A stretch of DNA of 64,000 bases from CADEDV01 sp036383515 (lineage in GTDB: Bacteria > Bacteroidota > Bacteroidia > Chitinophagales > Chitinophagaceae), in assembly GCA_036383515.1 (NCBI GenBank), contig DASVOE010000113.1, positions 1-64,000 on the forward strand. Reading direction: 5' to 3'. The notes beneath the pieces are model-generated. The model had not been told where the DNA came from. It saw only the letters and a list, made by a program, of their open reading frames with translations, and searched no databases. This document shows, piece by piece, positions 1 to 9,456 of this stretch. Each line of letters opens with the position of its first letter. Position 1 is the stretch's first letter. Made by a program: the position numbers and the translations under genes.

Positions 1-77
1 ATAGCAAAGCCCAACGATACCAGGAAACAGACACCACAAATAAAAGCCAGCCGTGATAAAAATAAAAGCCAACGCAT
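1..77 (-). CDS. Partial membrane protein, N-terminus only
   Basis: An ATG at 77 on the minus strand opens a frame that stays open to the window edge and encodes about 25 residues beginning MRWLLFLSRLAF. The segment is almost entirely hydrophobic after two arginines, as expected for a signal peptide or first membrane helix. It is divergent from the YfhO-like gene at 133, with 55 bases between the two starts, so the intergenic space could hold both promoters. Only the first helix is visible and no family can be assigned. The call rests on hydrophobicity and gene spacing alone. Confidence 0.5.
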   Translation of the reverse strand, partial: MRWLLFLSRLAFICGVCFLVSLGFA

Positions 78-132
78 GGGGCGAATTTCGTGTAAAATAG
101 CATTATTTTGTCACCTTAATAATTCATATTGT

Positions 133-2718
133 ATGAACAAAACCCTGTTTCAAAAAGCTTTACCTCATATCATTGCTGTTGTAGTTTTCATTGTTATTGC
201 GGTTATTTATTGTAAACCCGCTCTCGATGGACAGGTGTTACAACAATCTGATATCACAGGTTGGAAAGGCGCCATCCAGCAGTCTGTAGAATATGCGAAA
301 ACACATGATGGCAAATATCCCCTGTGGACGAATTCGCTTTTCAGTGGTATGCCCGCTTTCCAGATTGGCTACTCCGCCAATAATTTTATTCCCGGTATTG
401 TTCATACGATCATGACACTGGGTCTTCCTGCACCCATTCAATATTTTTTCCTGGCCTGTATCTGTTTTTATATTCTTTCGGTTATTCTTAAAGTGAATCC
501 GTATGTCGGCATCATGGGTGCATTAGGATTTGCGTATGCCACCTACAATCCTATCATTATTGGTGTAGGACATGTTACTAAAATGCTGACCATGGCGTAT
601 ATGCCTGCTGTGCTGGGATCGCTCATACTTATTTATGAACGAAAATACTGGCTAGGCGCAGCACTTACTGCTCTTTTTTCCTGTACGATGATTGCACAAA
701 ACCACCCGCAGATCGCTTATTATTTTTTTATTACGGTAGCGATCATGACGATCTTTTATGTGATCAACTGGATAAAACAAAAAGAGTATAAACATCTCGG
801 AAAAGCAATTGCCTTTACTGCTGTTGCCGCACTCGTTGGAGTGATGACCAATGCGGTGAGTGTGATGTCAACCTACGAGTACCAGAAAGAAACGATCCGT
901 GGGGGGCATTCTTCTTTAACTGATACTACAATTAAAAACGATAGTCCCAAAGATGGCTTGGATAAAACCTATGCCTTTGAATATAGTTTGGGTATTACGG
1001 AACCCCTCGTGATGATGGTGCCCCGTATGTATGGTGGCAGCAGCGATTCAAAAGATATCGACCCTGAAAAATCAAAAGCAGTAGAAAGCATACAGCAGGT
1101 GGGGCAACAAACTGTTCAGCAGATCGCACAACAAACCGGTCTCAACATGCAGCAAATGGTTTCTACCTATTGGGGCGGGTTAGGAGGAGTAGGCACTTCC
1201 GGTCCTCCATATGCAGGAGCTATTATTTGTTTTCTTGCTATCCTTTCCTTTTTTGTGCTCGATGGTAAGCATAAATGGTGGGCATTGACTGTCATTATCC
1301 TTACGATCATGATGTCGTGGGGATCTTATTTTAAAGAACTGAATAATTTTATTTTTGATCATTTCCCTCTCTACAATAAATTCCGTGCTCCTTCCATGAT
1401 ATTGGTGATTCCACAGCTTTTATTGCCGATGCTGGCAGCATTAGGTGTGAATGCTTATATCAACACGGCGGATAAGAAAAGTTTATGGCCAAAATTTAAG
1501 AAAGGCCTGATCGCTACAGGTATATTGTTTGTACTCATCTTTCTTATTTATTTCTCAGCAGATTTTCTGCGAAGCAGCGATAAAGATCTTTTAAAACAGA
1601 TCCGTGGCTCTGGTTCCACACAGTTAGCTCAAATTTTTGATTCATTCTATAATGGGCTGGCAGCAGATCGCAAAGGTTTATTCATGAGTGATATCTGGCG
1701 ATCGCTTGGATTTATCCTGCTGGCTGCAGTTACCCTGTTCCTGTTGATACGAAAAACGATAAAACCTTTGCTGGCAACAATCCTGCTGGCCGCTTTTGTT
1801 TTTATTGATCTTATAATGGTTGATAAAGTGTACCTGAATAAAGAACATTACGAAGACAAAGCAGATAATGAAGCCAACTTTACCAAAACATCTTTTGATG
1901 ACGCGATATTAGCTGATACTTCATTTTACCGGGTCTTTAATATATCCGGCGGTGCTTACCAGGAAAATATGACCTCGTATTATTTTAATTCACTGGGAGG
2001 GTATCACCCTGCCAAACTAAGTCTTTACAATGATATTATTCAGCGGAGATTATCAGTAGAACAAAATGCGATCATTCAGCGGTTGCAAACCCGACAAGAC
2101 AGCATAGCTGATGTAAATACACCTACGCTAAACATGCTCAATGCAAAATATTTTATTTATAAAGAAGGAGCCGCGACCAAAGCAGAATGGAAAAACATAA
2201 ATGCGTTGGGCAATTGCTGGTTCATACATTCAATACAATTTGTAAAAGATGCGGATGCCGAGATGGCGGCATTGGACGCTCTCAATTCGAAAACCACCGC
2301 GGTAGTGCAGGAATCATTCAAATCATCCATTCCTTTTCAGCCACAACCGGACAGTTCTGCTACGATCCGTTTAGTGAAAAATGATAACGACATAATTACG
2401 TATACATCCGGTTCAGCTACCAATCAATTTGCTGTATTCAGTGAAGTATATTACAAAGCGGGCTGGAATGCTTTTATTGATGGCAAAGAAGCCCCGATCG
2501 TAAAAGCAAATTACGTACTGCGTGGCCTGGCAATACCTGCTGGCAAGCACACGATCGAATTTAAATTTGAACCACAGGGCTATTACAAAGGAAGAAAGCT
2601 TACTACCATGGCAACGATTGCATTGTTTGCTTTACTGGCAATAGCTGTATTGATGGAATGGAGAAACAGGAATAAATGGGTAATACCTGAGGAAACAAAA
2701 GTAAAAACTACCGCCTGA
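133..2718 (+). CDS. YfhO-family multi-pass membrane protein
   Basis: This is an 861-residue integral membrane protein. It has a short N-terminal helix (about residues 11-28), many hydrophobic segments up to about residue 590, a soluble C-terminal part (about 590-820) and a final helix followed by basic residues. The first extracytoplasmic loop carries an SDITGWKGA stretch and a YPLWTNSLFSGMPAFQ stretch that resemble YfhO/bacterial membrane proteins, a GT-C-like group implicated in transferring sugars to surface polymers. I chose ATG 133 over the in-frame ATG at 76. It follows a TATTTTG element at 104-110, and the extra 19 residues are polar and would precede a normal membrane start. The gene ends 6 bases before a glycosyltransferase, so it probably leads the polysaccharide operon. 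The substrate is unknown. Confidence 0.8.
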   Translation: MNKTLFQKALPHIIAVVVFIVIAVIYCKPALDGQVLQQSDITGWKGAIQQSVEYAKTHDGKYPLWTNSLFSGMPAFQIGYSANNFIPGIVHTIMTLGLPAPIQYFFLACICFYILSVILKVNPYVGIMGALGFAYATYNPIIIGVGHVTKMLTMAYMPAVLGSLILIYERKYWLGAALTALFSCTMIAQNHPQIAYYFFITVAIMTIFYVINWIKQKEYKHLGKAIAFTAVAALVGVMTNAVSVMSTYEYQKETIRGGHSSLTDTTIKNDSPKDGLDKTYAFEYSLGITEPLVMMVPRMYGGSSDSKDIDPEKSKAVESIQQVGQQTVQQIAQQTGLNMQQMVSTYWGGLGGVGTSGPPYAGAIICFLAILSFFVLDGKHKWWALTVIILTIMMSWGSYFKELNNFIFDHFPLYNKFRAPSMILVIPQLLLPMLAALGVNAYINTADKKSLWPKFKKGLIATGILFVLIFLIYFSADFLRSSDKDLLKQIRGSGSTQLAQIFDSFYNGLAADRKGLFMSDIWRSLGFILLAAVTLFLLIRKTIKPLLATILLAAFVFIDLIMVDKVYLNKEHYEDKADNEANFTKTSFDDAILADTSFYRVFNISGGAYQENMTSYYFNSLGGYHPAKLSLYNDIIQRRLSVEQNAIIQRLQTRQDSIADVNTPTLNMLNAKYFIYKEGAATKAEWKNINALGNCWFIHSIQFVKDADAEMAALDALNSKTTAVVQESFKSSIPFQPQPDSSATIRLVKNDNDIITYTSGSATNQFAVFSEVYYKAGWNAFIDGKEAPIVKANYVLRGLAIPAGKHTIEFKFEPQGYYKGRKLTTMATIALFALLAIAVLMEWRNRNKWVIPEETKVKTTA

Positions 2719-2724
2719 TGGGGT

Positions 2725-3828
2725 ATGAAAATAATTAGCATTGTATGGTATAAAGTATTGCCACCGAAATTTGGCGGGCAAAAAGGAATTGCCTGTTTCA
2801 ACAACGAGTTAGCAAAGCATCATCCGCTGGTCTGTTTGTGTGCTGCAAACAATGAGCCGGCGGATGATCTTTTATATAAAGTAAGGACTGAATTACCTGT
2901 AAGCAAATGGCAATTCATTCTCCCCTCCTGCTGGAAAAAAATAACAAACGTCATATCACAGGAAAAAGCAACGCATATCATATTGGAACATCCCTATCAT
3001 GGTTTAGCTGCGATTAGAGCCCGCAAAGCAACAGGTGCCAAACTGATCGTTCATTCACATAACATAGAAGCCGAACGTTTCAGAGAAATGGGCAAATGGT
3101 GGTGGCAGTTATTATACCTGTATGAAAAATGGGTGCACCGTAAAGCTGATCTCAGCTTGTTCAAAACGGAAACCGATATGTCATGGGCCATCCAACGTTT
3201 TAAACTGCAACATACTGCCTGCATGGTCATTCCCTATGGCGTTACAAGGCCTGTAAAGATTAAAGAAGCTGGTTCGATGATCCGGCAAAGACATGACATC
3301 GCTGCTACGGACAAAATTCTTTTATTTGCAGCCACCCTCGATTACAAACCCAATGCCATTGCAGTTGAACATTTATTTAATCAAATTGCTCCCGAAATAA
3401 GCCGACAACACCTGTCATACAGGATCATCATCTGTGGCCGGAATAATCATCCTTCCTTTCAATATTTGAAAAAATTATCTCACCCGGCTGTTATCCTTGC
3501 CGGTGAAGTGGAGGATATTGAAAATTATTTCAGTGCGGCAAATGTTTTTATTAACCCGGTGGAAAGCGGTGGCGGCATGCAAACAAAGAACATAGATGCT
3601 TTAAGTTATGAGTTGAATGTAATTTGCTTTGATTATATGCTGGCGGGTATTGAAATATCGCTGGTAAATTCAAAAGTGTTTCCGATAGCAAAAAATGATT
3701 GGAAAGGTTTTGTGGCAACGATCCATACAGCCTGTTTATATTCACAAGTGCTGCCTGAGGGTTTTTTCCATCATTATTCCTTTACCCGACAAACAGAAAA
3801 ATTAGCTGCAAGGCTCAATTCACTTTAA
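2725..3828 (+). CDS. GT4-like glycosyltransferase
   Basis: This is a 367-residue GT-B fold glycosyltransferase. The N-terminal half begins with a beta strand (MKIISIVWYKVLPP) and a glycine-rich turn typical of the acceptor domain. The C-terminal half has a FAATLDYKPNA strand-turn and an FINPVESGGGMQTKNIDAL segment, where Glu280 matches the first glutamate of the GT4 E-x7-E donor-binding motif. The second position is Asp rather than Glu, a modest departure from the usual motif. No signal peptide or membrane helix is seen, so it should act on the cytoplasmic face. It lies between the YfhO-like gene and asnB. The sugar donor and acceptor cannot be read from the sequence. Confidence 0.8.
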   Translation: MKIISIVWYKVLPPKFGGQKGIACFNNELAKHHPLVCLCAANNEPADDLLYKVRTELPVSKWQFILPSCWKKITNVISQEKATHIILEHPYHGLAAIRARKATGAKLIVHSHNIEAERFREMGKWWWQLLYLYEKWVHRKADLSLFKTETDMSWAIQRFKLQHTACMVIPYGVTRPVKIKEAGSMIRQRHDIAATDKILLFAATLDYKPNAIAVEHLFNQIAPEISRQHLSYRIIICGRNNHPSFQYLKKLSHPAVILAGEVEDIENYFSAANVFINPVESGGGMQTKNIDALSYELNVICFDYMLAGIEISLVNSKVFPIAKNDWKGFVATIHTACLYSQVLPEGFFHHYSFTRQTEKLAARLNSL

Positions 3829-3833
3829 ATTTG
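3802..3833 (+). promoter_or_regulatory. Candidate promoter of the asparagine synthase gene
   Basis: TAAATTTG at 3826-3833 matches the Bacteroidota -7 element TAnnTTTG. It overlaps the stop codon of the preceding glycosyltransferase. A TTAG at 3802-3805 lies 20 bases upstream, where TTTG is expected. The ATG of asnB follows at 3854. This suggests a separate transcription start inside the operon. It is pattern matching only. Confidence 0.4.
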
Positions 3834-3853
3834 CCAGTTAAAATCAACACTTC

Positions 3854-5614
3854 ATGTGTGGCATTGCCGGCATAGCCGGAAAAAATACAAAGCGATACCA
3901 GCAACAGGTAAAACAGATGACTGATCGTATCAGCCATCGTGGTCCCGACGGTGATGCCATGTCTGCATTTGAAAACTGTGTACTCGGTCATCGTCGTCTC
4001 AGCATCATCGATCTTTCTACCGGTGACCAGCCTATGCATTCACCACATGGAGCTTCTATTATTTTCAATGGCGAGTTTTATGGTTTCCTGGATATAAAAA
4101 AACAATTGAAGTATAACTGGCAGACCTCTTCCGACACCGAGGTCATTCTTGCATTATATCACCAGTATGGCGCCGATGAATTTATTAAACTTGTCCGTGG
4201 CATGTTTGCCTTTGCCATCTGGGACGAAAAAGAACAGCAGCTAATTGCTGCCAGGGACAGGTTTGGTGAAAAGCCTTTTTATTATGCGATCACAAAGGAA
4301 AATGAGCTTGTTTTTGCATCGGAGATAAAAGCGATCCTTGCTTCAGGACTGGTAGAACCGGAGATCAGTACCGAAGCACTATCGCATTACCTGCAACACC
4401 TGTATGTGCATCCGCATCATAGTATCTATAAAAATATTTTTGTACTACCGCCCGCTCATTCTTTATTATATAAAGAAGGTATTCTTACGATACAACGTTA
4501 CTGGGATCTGCCGCAAAAACATCTGCGTATTTCAAAAACTGAAGCCAAAGAGGAATGTTATCGTCTTTTGCAAAAGGCGGTGAAAGAACAATTGATAGCA
4601 GATGTGCCGGTAGGATGTTTTTTGAGTGGCGGATTGGACAGCAGTACCATTACAGCGCTGGCTTCAATGGCCGCTGATCATCCTTTAACCACCATCAGCT
4701 TTTCTTTTGGCACGGATAAAAGCGAATTACCCTACAGCCGCCAGATTGCAGCAAAGTACAAGACAAATAATGTAGAATTGCAACAGGATGATTTCAATAT
4801 CGCACAGTGGTTTGAAAAAATGGTTTGTATTTATGACGAACCGTTTGCTGATTCATCGAATATTCCCACTTACCTCATCAGCCAGATGGCTGCCCGGCAA
4901 TTTAAAGTAGTGCTTACAGGTGACGGTGGTGATGAATTAATGGCGGGTTACCGGGGATGGTACCGTTCACTATACCAGATGCAGCATCCTGGCAATTGGA
5001 AAGGAGGAATGAAAAACCTAACCAAAAAAATATTATATCCTAAATACAGGAATGGGAGTATTGCAGCCATGCATGTAAGGCAAAATGTTTATTTCAGCAA
5101 GAATGAACTGGATGCGTTGGTAAAATCCGATACCAGTTATTCATTTGATAAATTCTTATCGCAACCCTACAATTCTGTAGATGCAGCCATGCGGATGGAC
5201 ATACTGGATTATATGCCCGGTGATATCCTGGTGAAAACAGACAGGGCCGCTATGGCCAATAGCCTGGAATTAAGAACGCCTTTTCTTGATGTTGACTTCG
5301 CCGAGTTTTGTATTGCATTACCGGAAGAATATAAGATCAACCAAAAAGAAGAAAAGGTTTTACTAAAGGAAAGCTTTAAGCATTTATGGACGGATGATAT
5401 CTGTAACCGTAGTAAGCAGGGATTTGGTGCACCGGTAGAACAATGGTTGTTGCAGCAAAGAATGCAACAGCTCAAAAAAGAGTATTTATTCAATTCCAGT
5501 AATAAAGTCTACGAGTGGCTTGACCCCAAAATAGTAAACCAGTATGCTGCTAAAAACAATTATCAAACCTGGATACTCTTAACACTGGCCATATGGATGC
5601 AGCGGCACCTTTAG
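3854..5614 (+). CDS. asnB: Asparagine synthase (glutamine-hydrolysing)
   Basis: This 586-residue two-domain amidotransferase starts MCGIAG, so after Met removal Cys2 is the N-terminal nucleophile of the class II glutaminase domain. The glutaminase domain also shows RLSIIDLSTGDQPM and FNGEFYG. The synthetase domain has the PP-loop FLSGGLDSSTI around residue 256 and the conserved TGDGGDELMAGYR segment. The family makes Asn from Asp, Gln and ATP. In polysaccharide loci, members often amidate sugar carboxylates or act in exopolysaccharide synthesis instead, and the location between glycosyltransferases makes that possible here. The 3' end overlaps the next glycosyltransferase start by 22 bases, indicating translational coupling. 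Confidence 0.9.
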   Translation: MCGIAGIAGKNTKRYQQQVKQMTDRISHRGPDGDAMSAFENCVLGHRRLSIIDLSTGDQPMHSPHGASIIFNGEFYGFLDIKKQLKYNWQTSSDTEVILALYHQYGADEFIKLVRGMFAFAIWDEKEQQLIAARDRFGEKPFYYAITKENELVFASEIKAILASGLVEPEISTEALSHYLQHLYVHPHHSIYKNIFVLPPAHSLLYKEGILTIQRYWDLPQKHLRISKTEAKEECYRLLQKAVKEQLIADVPVGCFLSGGLDSSTITALASMAADHPLTTISFSFGTDKSELPYSRQIAAKYKTNNVELQQDDFNIAQWFEKMVCIYDEPFADSSNIPTYLISQMAARQFKVVLTGDGGDELMAGYRGWYRSLYQMQHPGNWKGGMKNLTKKILYPKYRNGSIAAMHVRQNVYFSKNELDALVKSDTSYSFDKFLSQPYNSVDAAMRMDILDYMPGDILVKTDRAAMANSLELRTPFLDVDFAEFCIALPEEYKINQKEEKVLLKESFKHLWTDDICNRSKQGFGAPVEQWLLQQRMQQLKKEYLFNSSNKVYEWLDPKIVNQYAAKNNYQTWILLTLAIWMQRHL

Positions 5615-6405
5615 TCTCCGTTATCATGAGTGTACACAATGGTGAACAGTGGCTGAATGAAGCCATTGAAAGCATCATTCGTCAAACATATACCCATTGG
5701 GAATTTATTATTGTGGACGACGCTTCGAACAAAGCCACGCAGGATCTGCTGAATCATTACAGGATTGATTCGAGAATAAAAATTATCCGGGTGGATAGCA
5801 AACAGGGTCTCACCAAAAACCTAAATACAGCTATCCATCTGTGTAACGGAGAGTTTATTGCCCGTATGGATGCAGATGACATCAGTATGCATGACCGCCT
5901 GGAAAAACAAGTCGCCTGGCTACAGGTTAATCCACATGTATCTGTAATAGCAAGTTTTATAGATATTATGGATGAGAAGGGTAAGGTAGTTAGTGTATGG
6001 CCCGACGACAGGAAAGCGATCACATGGCAACAGATCAGGGTTATGCTACCCTGGAAAAATTGCATTGCACATCCTTCCGTGATGATTCGAAAAAAAGTAT
6101 TGGAGCAATACCGTTACAACGAATCCCAGGTTCATTCACAGGATTGGGACCTGTGGCTGCGATTGGCTGCTGAAGGAAAGATCATTGAAAAGATAGCGAT
6201 ACCCCTTCTGCTCTATAGGATCCACCCTGCTTCCATCACCAGTACTTCCAACAGGCGGTCCGTTTTTTCAAAACAGCATGAATTCTACCAACGGTATTTA
6301 AAACACAGCGCATTCAGTAGATTTAATACAAAAGTGAGACTGGGTTTTATTTTCAATAGCATTAAACTATTTTTATCCCGTATCAAACGAAAATTTATAT
6401 CATAA
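5593..6405 (+). CDS. Family 2 glycosyltransferase
   Basis: This 270-residue GT-A enzyme has the family 2 layout: PLVSVIMSVHNGEQWLNEAI at the N-terminus, IIVDDAS in the nucleotide-binding strand, and a DxD-type metal site in ARMDADD at residues 93-96. A WDLWLRLA segment farther on corresponds to the usual ED/QxxRW-like acceptor region. There is no transmembrane anchor, and the basic C-terminus (SRIKRKF) may bring it to the membrane. The start inside asnB is supported because the GT2 fold begins only seven residues later. It probably adds one sugar of the repeat unit; which sugar is unknown. Confidence 0.85.
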   Translation: MDAAAPLVSVIMSVHNGEQWLNEAIESIIRQTYTHWEFIIVDDASNKATQDLLNHYRIDSRIKIIRVDSKQGLTKNLNTAIHLCNGEFIARMDADDISMHDRLEKQVAWLQVNPHVSVIASFIDIMDEKGKVVSVWPDDRKAITWQQIRVMLPWKNCIAHPSVMIRKKVLEQYRYNESQVHSQDWDLWLRLAAEGKIIEKIAIPLLLYRIHPASITSTSNRRSVFSKQHEFYQRYLKHSAFSRFNTKVRLGFIFNSIKLFLSRIKRKFIS

Positions 6406-6425
6406 AAAACTGGTCATATAAAAGT

Positions 6426-7613
6426 TTGTTATTGAAAAGAAAGTTGGAAGCTGTTTTCATCTTTCCTTTTATTTTCCTGGGGAGACTGATCGCTTTTACA
6501 AAACCGAATAAGAAAGCTTATGAAGTTTATTTCTTTTTCCCCTTTTATCATATTGGCGGAGCTGAAAAAGTGCATGCACAGGTAGCACAGGCAACAGGAA
6601 ACAATAACTGTATCATTTATTTTACCCGGCGTTCACATAATGATCTTTTTCTGCCTGAATTTAAAAAATCAGGTTGCGAGATAAAAGATATTTCAGTCTA
6701 CACCGATAATAAATGGCTTTACTTTCTGAATTTAATTTACCGTGGCATCGTAACCGGATATATTAACCGGCAAAAAAGTAAACCGCTTGTGTTTAACGGC
6801 CAGTGCAATTTCGCTTATAAAATATCACCGTGGATCAGTAAAGAGATACCGCAAATAGAATTGATCCATTCCCTGAACAGTTTTTCTTATATCAGGATTC
6901 CTTTTCTTCCCTTCATCCATCAAACTGTCATGATCAGTAAAAAAAGGATTGAAGACCATGCTCTGTTATACGAAAAAGTAAAAATTCCTGATTATTACCT
7001 GGAAAAGATCAAATACATACCGAATGCAATTCCTTTACCTCTTCCTATAAAACAAAAAAATAACGAGCCTTTTATAGTGCTATATGTTGGTCGGGGTGGA
7101 ATAGAAAAAAGAGTTCATCTTATTGCAGCGATGGCCAAACGACTGCATCAATCGCACCGGGGTATACGGTTTGAATTTTTAGGAGATGTTTCAGAAATAC
7201 TAACTGCAACGGAGTATCCTTTTATAAAATTTCATGGCAACCAAACCAATGACAATGCCATACAGGCCATTTATCAGGATGCAGTTATCCTTCTTGTCAC
7301 TTCCAATACCGAAGGTTTTCCCATGGTGGTGATAGAAGCGATGGCGAATGGCTGTGCTATTCTCTCCACTCCTGTTGGGGATATTCCCCGGCATGTAAAA
7401 CAGGGAGTAAATGGATATCTTTTCAGTTCTATCAATAACGAAAATCAGATCATTGACGAAGGAGTGCAGCATATACTTACGCTCAAAAATGATCAGGAGT
7501 TGTTGGCAAGAATAGCTGAAAACAATATCAATTATTCAAAAAGTAATTTTAATATCGGTATGTTCAATAAGGCCTATAAAAACCTCTTTGAATCTGTAAA
7601 TAAAAACGTTTGA
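6426..7613 (+). CDS. GT4-family glycosyltransferase
   Basis: This is a 395-residue GT-B glycosyltransferase. A hydrophobic N-terminal stretch is followed by YHIGGAEKVHAQVA, the GG turn typical of the GT4 acceptor domain. The C-terminal domain has VLYVGRGGIEKRVHLI and the E-x7-E motif in SNTEGFPMVVIEAM, with Glu296 and Glu304. No ATG lies near the beginning of the frame, so TTG at 6426 is the most likely start; a TTG six bases later is an alternative. The stop codon overlaps the TTG start of the following glycosyltransferase (TTGA). The protein is probably cytoplasmic or peripheral to the inner membrane. Confidence 0.82.
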   Translation: MLLKRKLEAVFIFPFIFLGRLIAFTKPNKKAYEVYFFFPFYHIGGAEKVHAQVAQATGNNNCIIYFTRRSHNDLFLPEFKKSGCEIKDISVYTDNKWLYFLNLIYRGIVTGYINRQKSKPLVFNGQCNFAYKISPWISKEIPQIELIHSLNSFSYIRIPFLPFIHQTVMISKKRIEDHALLYEKVKIPDYYLEKIKYIPNAIPLPLPIKQKNNEPFIVLYVGRGGIEKRVHLIAAMAKRLHQSHRGIRFEFLGDVSEILTATEYPFIKFHGNQTNDNAIQAIYQDAVILLVTSNTEGFPMVVIEAMANGCAILSTPVGDIPRHVKQGVNGYLFSSINNENQIIDEGVQHILTLKNDQELLARIAENNINYSKSNFNIGMFNKAYKNLFESVNKNV

Positions 7614-8524
7614 AACCCTTAAGTTTTATCATCATTACGTATAATCGGCCGGCAGATATGCTGGAACTACTGCAGAATATCAGCCGTCTTGACCAGGCAG
7701 CAGAACTGCTGGAAGAAGTAATCGTATTGAATAATGCTTCTACGGATGATTATAGCAATGTCAGAGATTATATCGCCATCAATCCGCAATTACCTTTTCA
7801 ATATTATGATTCTCCGAATAACCTTGGTGTAGCCAAAGGGAGGAACTATGCGCTGCGAAAAGGGAAAGCCCCTATCGTTATTATGCTGGATGACGATGCT
7901 GTTTTGCAAAACAAGGATTGCCTTATCAACCTGTTGGATGAATTTGAAAAACCAAATACAAAAAGACCAAAAGCCATTGTTTCCTTCAAAGTACTTTATT
8001 ACGAAAACCTGGCAATGCAGGTAAATGCTTTACCGCATAAACGGTATGATGAGTTCAAAGACAAGTCTTTTTTTGAAACCTATTATTATGCCGGGGGAGC
8101 CCATGCGGTGAAAAGGCAAGTGATCGAACAACTGGGCTCCTATCCTGATGATTTCTTTTACGGTATGGAAGAGTACGATCTTAGTTACCGTATACTTGAT
8201 GCAGGCTTCTCTATTGTATACAGCGATAAGATCATAATGCTGCATAAAGAATCACCACTGGGTAGGAAACCAAAGCACGAAAAGCTGAGAATGATGTGGG
8301 TGAATAAAAGCAAAGTAGCTTATCGTTATTTGCCTGGAAAATATTTTTACAGCACAGCTGTAATGTGGTCGTTACAATATTTGAGAATGACAGGATTTAA
8401 CCTCGGTGGATTTTTTAAAGGTTGGAGAGAAGTAAACATGATCTCAAAAAAAGAAAAAAGGACTCCAGTGAGCGAGGCCACTTTAGACTATTTGAAAAAA
8501 GTAAAAGCGAGGTTGTGGTATTAA
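7610..8524 (+). CDS. Family 2 glycosyltransferase
   Basis: This 304-residue GT-A enzyme opens with LSFIIITYNRPADMLELL, has NNLGVAKGRNYALRKG (the usual nucleotide-sugar region of rhamnosyl/galactofuranosyl-type GT2 enzymes) and a metal-binding MLDDDAV with Asp94-Asp96. A GMEEYDLSYRILDAG segment resembles the ED-containing catalytic base region of these enzymes. It starts with TTG in a 4-base overlap with the upstream GT4 gene and ends in a 4-base tail-to-tail overlap with fcl on the other strand. The family comparison suggests a rhamnosyl- or similar transferase, but the sugar is an inference. Confidence 0.83.
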   Translation: MKPLSFIIITYNRPADMLELLQNISRLDQAAELLEEVIVLNNASTDDYSNVRDYIAINPQLPFQYYDSPNNLGVAKGRNYALRKGKAPIVIMLDDDAVLQNKDCLINLLDEFEKPNTKRPKAIVSFKVLYYENLAMQVNALPHKRYDEFKDKSFFETYYYAGGAHAVKRQVIEQLGSYPDDFFYGMEEYDLSYRILDAGFSIVYSDKIIMLHKESPLGRKPKHEKLRMMWVNKSKVAYRYLPGKYFYSTAVMWSLQYLRMTGFNLGGFFKGWREVNMISKKEKRTPVSEATLDYLKKVKARLWY

Positions 8525-9453
8525 CCTGCCGTTTCCTGTTGAAAGAATTGATAGGATTTCTTTAATCCCTCCTTCAGGGAAGTGGTATGCTTCCATCCCA
8601 ACGTATGCAATCTCGAACTGTCCATTAGTTTCCGAGGCGTGCCGTCAGGTTTAGACGTATCAAAGTGAATATTCCCGGCAAAACCTGTGACTTCTTTAAT
8701 CATCAAGGCCAGTTCTTTAATAGTCATTTCCTCTCCTGTTCCGATATTCAGGAATAATTTTTCATCATACTGTTTCATCAGGAAAACACAGGCATCTGCC
8801 AGGTCATCTGCAAACATAAATTCACGGAGGGGTGAACCTGTACCCCATATTTCTACCTGTTCAGCATTATTCTTCGTTGCTTCATGAAATTTCCGAATCA
8901 TAGCTGGGATCACATGTGAGTTTTGTAAATGGTAGTTATCTCCTTTGCCATAGAGATTGGTGGGCATAGCTGCAATAAAATTACAGTCATACTGGTCACG
9001 GTAGGCTTCGCATAATTTTATACCTGCAATTTTTGCGATGGCATAAGGTTCGTTAGTGTATTCCAGTAAGTCAGTCAAAAGATATTCTTCCTTCAACGGC
9101 TGTTGCGCCAGTTTCGGATAAATACAGGAGCTTCCTAAAAACAACAGTTTTGTTACTCCATTTTTATAGGCCGCATGAATGATATTGGATTCGATCAGCA
9201 GGTTATCATATAGAAAATCGGCCCTGTAAGTATTGTTGGCCATAATGCCGCCCACTTTTGCAGCAGCCAGGAAAACATATTCAGGTTTTTGCTGTTCAAA
9301 AAAAATGTTTACTGCGGACTGATTGCGCAGATCAAGTTCAGTTGAAGTTTGTTTAATAATACTAGTATAGCCTTCTTGCTCCAATCTTCTTACTATAGCA
9401 GATCCCACCATTCCCCGGTGTCCGGCTACAAAAATTTTACTGTTCCTTTCCAT
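8521..9453 (-). CDS. fcl: GDP-L-fucose synthase
   Basis: This 310-residue short-chain dehydrogenase/epimerase converts GDP-4-keto-6-deoxy-D-mannose to GDP-L-fucose with NADPH. The Rossmann motif GHRGMVG is at residues 11-17, the serine-rich LGSSCIYP at about 106-113, and the catalytic Tyr137-x3-Lys141 in EPYAIAK. The length matches the family (about 310-320). It sits three bases downstream of gmd on the same strand, forming a two-gene GDP-fucose operon embedded in an otherwise plus-strand locus. The GT11 fucosyltransferase at 13800 is the likely consumer of the product. Confidence 0.95.
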   Translation of the reverse strand: MERNSKIFVAGHRGMVGSAIVRRLEQEGYTSIIKQTSTELDLRNQSAVNIFFEQQKPEYVFLAAAKVGGIMANNTYRADFLYDNLLIESNIIHAAYKNGVTKLLFLGSSCIYPKLAQQPLKEEYLLTDLLEYTNEPYAIAKIAGIKLCEAYRDQYDCNFIAAMPTNLYGKGDNYHLQNSHVIPAMIRKFHEATKNNAEQVEIWGTGSPLREFMFADDLADACVFLMKQYDEKLFLNIGTGEEMTIKELALMIKEVTGFAGNIHFDTSKPDGTPRKLMDSSRLHTLGWKHTTSLKEGLKKSYQFFQQETAG

Positions 9454-9456
9454 TCT